Positions 1 to 4,462 of a DNA stretch of 6,321 nt are shown here, one piece after another. Both the position numbers and the translations under genes were made by a program. Every line of letters begins with the position of its first letter. Position 1 is the stretch's first letter. The notes beneath the pieces were generated by a model. The model had not been told where the DNA came from. It ran no database searches and saw only the letters and a program-made list of their open reading frames with translations. This DNA is from Gammaproteobacteria bacterium (GTDB taxonomy: Bacteria; Pseudomonadota; Gammaproteobacteria; Steroidobacterales; Steroidobacteraceae): assembly GCA_030040235.1 (NCBI GenBank), contig JASHUC010000126.1:1-6321 (forward strand), read 5' to 3'.

Positions 1-192
1 CATCAGCTCCCCGACGCCGCTCCAGTCGCCGCGCGAGATGCACTTCATGTACTCGGCGAGCGAGTGCGTGTGCATGGAGACTTCCGGATGCTCGTGAGGG
101 GCGAGCAGCGCGGCCGCTTCCGCGCAAAAGGTCCGATAGCAAAGCGCGGCGCCTTCAGCCGAGCAGGCGACGATACCGAGGTGGTGGGCCAT
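1..192 (-). CDS. Aspartate/glutamate racemase family protein, N-terminal part (runs off left edge)
   Basis: I read an open frame on the minus strand starting with ATG at 192-190 and still open at base 1, giving the first 64 residues. It begins MAHHLGIVACSAEGAALC and continues with PEVSMHTHSLAEYM. This GIVACSAEGAALCYRT opening followed by a HPEVSMHTHSLA segment is what I recognise from a subgroup of the Asp/Glu racemase superfamily, cofactor-independent enzymes that interconvert amino-acid enantiomers with a pair of cysteines. Family members are about 230-240 residues long, so roughly a quarter is visible and the catalytic cysteine regions lie outside. Cys10 is not claimed as catalytic. The start sits 3 bases after the stop of the DUF3592-like gene (TGA GGG ATG), which implies co-transcription and probably translational coupling. 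No strong separate ribosome binding site is seen. The substrate cannot be told. Confidence 0.8.
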   Translation of the reverse strand, partial: MAHHLGIVACSAEGAALCYRTFCAEAAALLAPHEHPEVSMHTHSLAEYMKCISRGDWSGVGELM

Positions 193-195
193 CCC

Positions 196-714
196 TCAGA
201 CCAACAGCAAGCGCAATCCCAAGACCGAGAGCAGCAGGCCGGCGAAGCTGAATACCGCCCCGTGCACCCAGTTCATCACCGGCCGGCGAATGGTGGCGGT
301 ATCCGCGGGCGCCTCCGGGCGGTACATGACCGGGACGCGTGAGCCGACGGGAAATGAGCTGGCGAGCCGCTCCTGGAACTGTACGCTCGTCCCGCTCGCG
401 GTGGTGAAACGCACGACCGGGTAGACATTGCGGATGCCCTTCAGATCCGTCATCTCATGAAGCGCGATCACCTCGCCGGTCGTGCGCAGCCCGGCAGTCG
501 CAACGCGCAGCATCGATCCGAGATCCCATAGACCCGGGACGAGCTGGATGAGACCCCAGAAGAGCAGCAGAGCGCCGAACCCGTGCAGTGCGGTGCGGGT
601 GCGCCCACGGGGGGGACCGGAGAGGATCACGATAGGACGACCCCGCTCATCGACGAGCCCCGCAGAGCGCGTCGAGCCCTCGCGGGCTGGGTCATCGCCT
701 TCGGCGGGTTTCAT
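196..714 (-). CDS. DUF3592-like two-helix membrane protein
   Basis: The 172-residue product has a charged cytoplasmic N-terminus (about 1-40, rich in Arg, Asp and Glu), a first hydrophobic helix at about 42-61, a soluble region of about 85 residues, and a second hydrophobic helix at about 147-171 that ends the protein. The middle region contains TTGEVIAL, then YPVVRFTTASG, then FPVGSRVPVMYRPEAP. That order of a TGEV strand, a YPVVRF strand and a G-x-VPV-x-Y-x-P-x-x-P motif is the hallmark of DUF3592, a domain of unknown function usually found between two membrane helices. The ATG start is well supported by GGAG at 725-722, 7 bases upstream. It precedes the racemase gene by 3 bases and diverges from the two-component and efflux genes. 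No function can be assigned. A run of seven G on the plus strand (609-615) falls inside the gene without breaking it. Confidence 0.8.
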   Translation of the reverse strand: MKPAEGDDPAREGSTRSAGLVDERGRPIVILSGPPRGRTRTALHGFGALLLFWGLIQLVPGLWDLGSMLRVATAGLRTTGEVIALHEMTDLKGIRNVYPVVRFTTASGTSVQFQERLASSFPVGSRVPVMYRPEAPADTATIRRPVMNWVHGAVFSFAGLLLSVLGLRLLLV

Positions 715-728
715 GTGAAAACTCCGGG

Positions 729-750
729 CTTCGGCGCTACCGCGCTGAAG
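729..750 (-). repeat. Small hairpin in the leader of the DUF3592-like gene
   Basis: CTTCGGCGC (729-737) and GCGCTGAAG (742-750) are inverted repeats with a 4-base loop and one mismatch. In the leftward transcript this is an A-C mismatch in the middle of a 9-position stem. The hairpin ends 3 bases before the GGAG ribosome binding site at 725-722, so it could influence access to that site. It has no T-run and is not a terminator for either direction. Confidence 0.4.
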
Positions 751-768
751 AGACCTGGCCGCAGTTGG

Positions 769-777
769 ATTCTGACA
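769..777 (-). promoter_or_regulatory. Weak candidate leftward promoter (extended -10)
   Basis: On the minus strand the sequence reads TGTCAGAAT, that is TG-N followed by CAGAAT, which matches 4 of 6 positions of the sigma-70 -10 consensus with an extended -10 TG. No matching -35 is found at the usual distance. Its position, about 55 bases upstream of the DUF3592-like start, is reasonable, but the match is weak. Confidence 0.2.
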
Positions 778-851
778 CGCTCAGGCAACGCCCGGACGCC
801 GACCGGCACTCCGATCGGGTGACACATGCGGATGCGCTGCATGAAAAACAC

Positions 852-882
852 GCGACATCACCCTGTTTGCGCGGCCTATAAT
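852..882 (+). promoter_or_regulatory. Candidate sigma-70 promoter for the regulator-kinase genes
   Basis: A perfect TATAAT lies at 877-882, in a stretch where AT-rich hexamers are rare. The best -35 candidate is GCGACA at 852-857, which matches 4 of 6 positions of TTGACA, with a 19-base spacer, longer than the usual 17. A transcript would start near 889 and have a leader of about 50 bases before the ATG at 939. The -10 is convincing. The -35 is weak, so help from an activator is possible. Confidence 0.5.
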
Positions 883-938
883 GCGCCGCGCGCCGGGACG
901 CACCTTCCCAAACGAGCGCTCCCGGATGCGCCTCGAGC

Positions 939-1631
939 ATGAAGACTCTCGTCATCGAAGATCAGTCGGACACCTCGCGCTACATCGGCAATGGCCTGCG
1001 CGAGGCCGGTCACAGCGTGACCGCCTGCGACAACGGCCTCGACGGATTGCACCTCGCGCTCAACGAAGCCTGGGATCTCATCATCATCGATCGGCTGCTG
1101 CCGGGTGGGGTGGATGGATTGTCGATCGTCGGCAAGCTGCGCGACCTCGGCAAGACGACGCCCGTGCTCATCGTGAGCGCGCTGACGAGCACCGACGAGC
1201 GTGTGCGGGGGCTGCGCCAGGGAGGCGATGACTATATCTCCAAGCCCTTCGCCTTCTCGGAGCTTCTCGCCCGTGTCGAGGCGTTGCTGCGTCGCTCGCA
1301 GCCTGGCCACGGCACGGCGACGCTGCAGGTCGCCGACCTCACGCTCGATCTGCGCACTTTTCAGGCGAGCCGCGGCAGCGTGCCGATCGCCCTGCAGCCG
1401 CGTGAGCTGCGGCTGCTTGCCTACCTCATGCGACACGAGGGGCAAGTCGTCACCCGGACCATGCTGCTCGAGTCGGTGTGGGACTGTCATTTCGATCCCC
1501 AGACGAATGTCATCGACGTTCAGATCAGCCGGCTGCGCAGCAAGGTGGACAAGGGATTCGCGCCAGCCCTGATTCACACCGTGCGCGGCGTCGGGTACCT
1601 GCTCGGCGAGCGCGCATCGCACGCGGCATGA
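939..1631 (+). CDS. OmpR/PhoB-family response regulator
   Basis: This 230-residue protein is the DNA-binding partner of the kinase encoded next. The receiver domain (about 1-118) has the acidic pair Glu7/Asp8, phospho-acceptor Asp51 in LIIIDRLLPG, Ser80 at the switch position, Tyr99 and Lys102 in DDYISKPF. The C-terminal winged helix (about 128-223) contains the recognition-helix stretch NVIDVQISRLRSK and the closing hairpin HTVRGVGYLL. The HFDPQTNVIDV stretch resembles CusR/CopR-type regulators found beside metal efflux genes. The loop after Asp51 (PGGVDG) is one residue longer than in OmpR or PhoB. Start ATG 939 is supported by the receiver domain beginning directly at MKTLVIED; the ribosome binding site is weak. 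Its stop overlaps a mini-ORF start (ATGA), and the kinase follows 34 bases later. It probably regulates the efflux genes downstream and perhaps itself. Confidence 0.93.
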   Translation: MKTLVIEDQSDTSRYIGNGLREAGHSVTACDNGLDGLHLALNEAWDLIIIDRLLPGGVDGLSIVGKLRDLGKTTPVLIVSALTSTDERVRGLRQGGDDYISKPFAFSELLARVEALLRRSQPGHGTATLQVADLTLDLRTFQASRGSVPIALQPRELRLLAYLMRHEGQVVTRTMLLESVWDCHFDPQTNVIDVQISRLRSKVDKGFAPALIHTVRGVGYLLGERASHAA

Positions 1632-1666
1632 GTGAGACGGTGAGCTCGCGTACGCGGCCGGGTTGA
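1628..1666 (+). other. 12-codon mini-ORF bridging regulator stop and kinase start
   Basis: An ATG at 1628 overlaps the regulator stop as ATGA. It opens a frame of 12 codons (MSETVSSRTRPG) that ends with TGA at 1664-1666, whose last base is the first base of the kinase ATG (TGATG). Both junctions are classic start/stop overlaps. The peptide may serve as a translational relay. Alternatively it is the original N-terminus of the kinase separated by a one-base frameshift: a polar, Arg-containing tail before the first membrane helix would be normal for such kinases. The sequence alone does not decide between these, and the peptide itself has no recognisable function. Confidence 0.35.
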
Positions 1667-3090
1667 TGCGCGCCGGACTCAACAATTCCATCGCGACGCG
1701 CCTCGCGCTCGGCAACGGCGCCCTGCTCGTCGCGCTCATCCTGGTCACTTCCGCGGTGTTCTATTTCGGGACCGTGGGGGTGCTCGATCGGGCTATCGAC
1801 GGCAAGATCGTCTCCATCTCCGGCCGTCTGCTCGCCACATACGGTCATCGCCCGCTGAGCGCACTCACGCGCGAGATCAACCTCGAGCTCACCGACGGCA
1901 TCGATTCGGACACGGAGATCTTCCTCGTGACATCCGCTTCCGGCGCGCGCATCGCGGGCAATCTATCGCAGTGGCCGGTGCATCCGCCGATCGGACGCAT
2001 GCTCAGGCGGGAGGTGATACGCAACGGCCGGCCCTCCGCGGCACGCCTGCTCGTCGAGCCGCTCCCGCAGGGGGGACTCCTGTACATCGGCCGGGACCTG
2101 AGCGAGCAGCGCTCCATCCGCCAGCTCGTGCTGCGCGCGTTGCAGGCGGCGGCTGCCGTGTCGCTCGTGCTGGTCGTGTTCGGCGCATGGCTGTTCCGCC
2201 ATGAGATCGAGCGGCGCATCGGCGGCATCCGCCGCACTGCGGCGGAGATCGAAGCCGGCAACCTCGACCGGCGAATCTCCATCTCCGGAGATGACGAGTT
2301 TGCACGCCTGGCGGTCGACATCAATCGCATGCTCGACCGGATCGGTGAGCTCATGAACGGCGTGCGCCACGTCTCCAATGCGATCGCACACGATCTGCGG
2401 ACGCCACTCGCACGCGTGCGTGCCGCGCTCGATGATGCGCTCAGGCGAGACCTGACGGGCCCCGCCCTTGCCGAGGCGGCCCGCGAAGGCGTCGAGGGCA
2501 TCGATGATCTGATCGTGCTGCTCAACAAGCTGCTGCAGATCGCCGAGGCCGAGTCCGGGATGCGCACCGCCGCGTTCGAGACCGTGGATGCGAATCGCAT
2601 CGCTCACGACATGGTCGAGCTCTACGATGCAGCGGCGGAGAATGCCGGCGTGCACCTGCGGGCGATGAGCCGCGGCGCCGTGTGGGCCGAAGGTGATCAC
2701 GACCTTCTCGCGAGCGCGGTTGCGAGCCTGATCGACAACGCCATCAAGTACGCCGGGCGCGGGGCAAGTGTCGAGCTCGAAGCGCGGGCCGAACCGGGGG
2801 GCGTCGCCGTCACGGTGCGCGACGACGGTCCGGGGGTGCCTGCCTCGGAGCTGCCGCGTCTGACGGATCGGTTCTATCGAATGGATCGGGCGCGGCACCA
2901 GCCCGGCAACGGCCTCGGCCTGGCAATCGTCTCGGCCATCGCGACGCTGCACGGCGGAGCGCTCGAGCTCTCGAATGCCGCACCGGGGCTGCGGGTAACC
3001 CTCCGCCTGCGCGCGGGGACTCCGGCGCGCGGCGTGGGAACCGGCGGCCCCGCGCACACCGCACCGCTCGCGGAGCTTTCCAATCCGTAA
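1666..3090 (+). CDS. Membrane sensor histidine kinase (HAMP-HisKA-HATPase)
   Basis: This 474-residue inner-membrane kinase should phosphorylate the regulator encoded just upstream. Counting from ATG 1666, it has a first helix at about 14-35, a periplasmic domain at about 36-155, a second helix at about 156-177, and HAMP at about 178-231. The HisKA region has phospho-acceptor His242 in AHDLRTPL. The ATPase has Asn358 in SLIDNAIKYA, the G1 box DDGPGVP at 386-392 and the G2 box GNGLGL at 414-419. All catalytic boxes are intact. The sensor region has only two His, one Met and no Cys, so metal sensing is not evident. A Gly/Pro/Ala-rich tail of about 25 residues follows the ATPase domain. TTG at 1663 could also start it, but ATG 1666 is preferred; an in-frame stop at 1633 excludes an earlier start unless there is a frameshift. 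Confidence 0.92.
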   Translation: MRAGLNNSIATRLALGNGALLVALILVTSAVFYFGTVGVLDRAIDGKIVSISGRLLATYGHRPLSALTREINLELTDGIDSDTEIFLVTSASGARIAGNLSQWPVHPPIGRMLRREVIRNGRPSAARLLVEPLPQGGLLYIGRDLSEQRSIRQLVLRALQAAAAVSLVLVVFGAWLFRHEIERRIGGIRRTAAEIEAGNLDRRISISGDDEFARLAVDINRMLDRIGELMNGVRHVSNAIAHDLRTPLARVRAALDDALRRDLTGPALAEAAREGVEGIDDLIVLLNKLLQIAEAESGMRTAAFETVDANRIAHDMVELYDAAAENAGVHLRAMSRGAVWAEGDHDLLASAVASLIDNAIKYAGRGASVELEARAEPGGVAVTVRDDGPGVPASELPRLTDRFYRMDRARHQPGNGLGLAIVSAIATLHGGALELSNAAPGLRVTLRLRAGTPARGVGTGGPAHTAPLAELSNP

Positions 3091-3115
3091 TCCGACTGCA
3101 ACGGACCTGTAATCC
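3087..3115 (+). promoter_or_regulatory. GTAATCC direct repeats, candidate response-regulator box
   Basis: GTAATCC occurs at 3087-3093 and again at 3109-3115, exactly 22 bases apart, or two helical turns. A degenerate version, GCAACGG, sits at the 11-base midpoint (3098-3104). Tandem sites with an 11-base period on one DNA face are how OmpR/PhoB-type regulators usually bind. The first copy overlaps the kinase stop codon. The position, about 110-140 bases before the adaptor start, suits an activator site for the pump genes. Assignment to the adjacent regulator is inference. Confidence 0.4.
3108..3113 (+). promoter_or_regulatory. Candidate -10 box for the efflux genes
   Basis: TGTAAT matches 5 of 6 positions of TATAAT. 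No good -35 lies 16-18 bases upstream (CCGTAA at 17), as is common at activator-dependent promoters. However, it overlaps the second GTAATCC repeat, so if that repeat is an activator site the real -10 would have to be further downstream, for example GATAGG at 3128-3133, which is poor. A start near 3120 would place the hairpin at 3132-3154 in the leader. Confidence 0.3.
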
Positions 3116-3131
3116 TCGCGCCTGGAAGATA

Positions 3132-3154
3132 GGCGGTCGCCCAGCGCGACCGCC
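3132..3154 (+). repeat. Perfect 9-bp inverted repeat in the leader of the efflux genes
   Basis: GGCGGTCGC (3132-3140) and GCGACCGCC (3146-3154) are exact inverse complements around the 5-base loop CCAGC. The stem is 8 of 9 G-C pairs, so it would be very stable in RNA. No T-run follows, so it is not a standard intrinsic terminator for the kinase gene. It lies between the kinase stop and the adaptor ribosome binding site and could stabilise or attenuate the transcript, or act as a protein-binding palindrome. Confidence 0.6.
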
Positions 3155-3212
3155 GGGCATCGATGGAGCGTGCTTCACCGATCGAGCGGCGCTTCATCCC
3201 ACGGTTTTCCTC

Positions 3213-3217
3213 GAGGA
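3213..3217 (+). promoter_or_regulatory. Ribosome binding site fixing the adaptor start
   Basis: GAGGA lies 8 bases upstream of ATG 3226. It favours this start over an in-frame ATG at 3163, which would add 21 polar residues in front of the signal peptide and lacks a comparable site. Confidence 0.75.
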
Positions 3218-3225
3218 CATCTGCG

Positions 3226-4437
3226 ATGCCATCCTTGCCGCTAGCGCGCCTCGTCCGGGATTGGGCGCCGGCGCTCTCCGCCGCCGCGATGCTTCTTGCG
3301 GCGCTCCAGGGCTGCGGGAACTCCGCGGGAGCGAGCGCCGAGACCGCTGCACGCGGCGCGGATGCTGCGCAGAGCGATTCACCCATCCAAACCGTCGAGC
3401 TCACCGCGGCGCAGCTGCGCTCGGTGTCGGTCGAGCCGGTCGGCAAGCACCCCTTCACGCTCGAGCGCGAGACCGTCGGCACCATCGACTTCGACGAGGA
3501 CCGGACCGTCCAGGTCTCCCCGCCCTACCAGGGCCGCATCGTCCGCTTGCTCGCGAGCACCGGCGATAAGGTGAGGAAGGGACAGCTGCTCTTCACCCTC
3601 GACAGCCCCGATCTGGTGCAGGCCGAATCGACCCTCATCTCCACCGCCGGAGTGCGCGAGCTCACGACCCGGGCCCTCACGCGCGCCAAGGGTCTGTATG
3701 CCATTCAAGGCATGGCCCAGAAGGACTATCAGCAGGCGGTCTCGGATCAGCAGGCTGCGGAGGCCGCCTACCAGGCGGCGCGCAACGCGGTGCGCATCTT
3801 CGGCAAGAGCGAAGCGGAGATGAACCGGATCGTGGCCCAGCGCCATGTCGATGCTCAGATGCCCGTGGTGAGCCCGATCGACGGGGTGGTGACGGCGCGC
3901 AACGCTGCACCCGGGACGCTGGTGCAGCCCGGCGGCAGCCCCGCGCCCTATACCGTCGCCGACGTATCGACCAAGTGGCTGCTCGCCGAGGTGCCCGAAG
4001 CGGATCTACCGCTGTTGCGGCTCGGGCAGGCGGTCGACGTGAAGGTGCTCGCGTATCCGGGGCGCACCTTCCATGGGCGCATCAGCAATATCGCCGAGGA
4101 GATCGACCCCAACACCCACCGCGTGACGGTGCGCTCGCAGATCGCAGATCCGGGCGATGAGCTTCGAGCCCAGATGTTTGCGACGTTCACGGTTCACGTC
4201 CGCGGGCCGACCCCCGAGGCGGCCGTTCCCGCCAATGCAGTCGTGCGCGAGGGCGACGGTACGATGACCGTCTGGGTCACGACGGACGAGCACCGGTTCA
4301 CACGCCGCACGGTGCGCATCGGTGCTCAGCAGGACGGGTTCGACCAGGTCCTCACCGGGTTGCAGCAGGGCGAGCACATCGCTGCTACCGGTGCGCTCTT
4401 TATCAGCAATGCCGCGGTGCAGGGCGCGGCCGACTGA
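3226..4437 (+). CDS. RND efflux periplasmic adaptor (membrane-fusion) lipoprotein, CzcB/CusB-like
   Basis: This 403-residue protein should link the RND permease to an outer-membrane channel. The signal peptide MPSLPLARLVRDW plus a hydrophobic stretch ends in LQGC, with Cys30 as the lipid-attachment residue. Gln at the -2 position is a slightly unusual lipobox. A low-complexity Ala/Ser linker follows (about 31-52). Then come the first half of the lipoyl/barrel-sandwich domain (about 94-128, PPYQGRIVRLLASTGDKVRKGQ), an alpha hairpin (about 129-207), the second lipoyl half (about 211-245, SPIDGVVTARNAAPGTLVQPG), a beta-barrel (about 250-325) and a membrane-proximal domain (about 333-395). There is no His-rich or Met-rich metal-binding segment and no heavy-metal-associated domain. 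The permease follows after 25 bases, so the two are an operon. Assignment to the heavy-metal branch rests mainly on the neighbouring permease. Confidence 0.9.
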   Translation: MPSLPLARLVRDWAPALSAAAMLLAALQGCGNSAGASAETAARGADAAQSDSPIQTVELTAAQLRSVSVEPVGKHPFTLERETVGTIDFDEDRTVQVSPPYQGRIVRLLASTGDKVRKGQLLFTLDSPDLVQAESTLISTAGVRELTTRALTRAKGLYAIQGMAQKDYQQAVSDQQAAEAAYQAARNAVRIFGKSEAEMNRIVAQRHVDAQMPVVSPIDGVVTARNAAPGTLVQPGGSPAPYTVADVSTKWLLAEVPEADLPLLRLGQAVDVKVLAYPGRTFHGRISNIAEEIDPNTHRVTVRSQIADPGDELRAQMFATFTVHVRGPTPEAAVPANAVVREGDGTMTVWVTTDEHRFTRRTVRIGAQQDGFDQVLTGLQQGEHIAATGALFISNAAVQGAAD

Positions 4438-4462
4438 GCTCGCGCGCCTGTCTTAGCTCCCG

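Larger units (their letters stand above)
715..938. promoter_or_regulatory. Divergent intergenic control region
   Basis: These 224 bases separate the leftward DUF3592-like gene from the rightward response regulator gene, and no credible gene lies in them. Visible elements are a hairpin near the leftward start (729-750), an 8-base palindrome CCGATCGG at 811-818, a CATGC/GCATG dyad with a 9-base centre at 825-843, two copies of TGACAC at 773-778 and 820-825, and a consensus -10 box at 877-882. The dyad lies just upstream of the proposed rightward -35 and could be an operator. That is inference from position only, and such short dyads arise by chance in GC-rich DNA. Confidence 0.6.

Noticed and set aside
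609..615. Run of seven G as a phase-variation tract in the DUF3592-like gene
   Set aside because: It is short, and the reading frame is intact on both sides. In DNA this GC-rich such a run is unremarkable.
1663..1665. TTG as kinase start
   Set aside because: It is directly followed by an in-frame ATG, so the difference is one residue. ATG is the more likely start and overlaps the mini-ORF stop.
1963..3057. 364-codon and other long minus-strand frames opposite the kinase and regulator (including 876-1748 and 1845-2600)
   Set aside because: They are shadows of well-supported plus-strand genes, with low-complexity, Arg-rich products and no family resemblance.
3132..3154. Hairpin as an intrinsic terminator of the kinase gene
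   Set aside because: The stem is followed by GGGCATCGATGG, not by a T-run, on the plus strand.
3163..3225. Upstream ATG giving a longer adaptor protein
   Set aside because: It lacks a comparable ribosome binding site and would place a polar stretch before a clear lipoprotein signal peptide. GAGGA and ATG 3226 fit better.
4436..4459. GAGCT/AGCTC inverted repeat between adaptor and permease
   Set aside because: The stem is only 5 bp with a 14-base loop and no T-run. It is too weak to call a terminator or regulatory hairpin.
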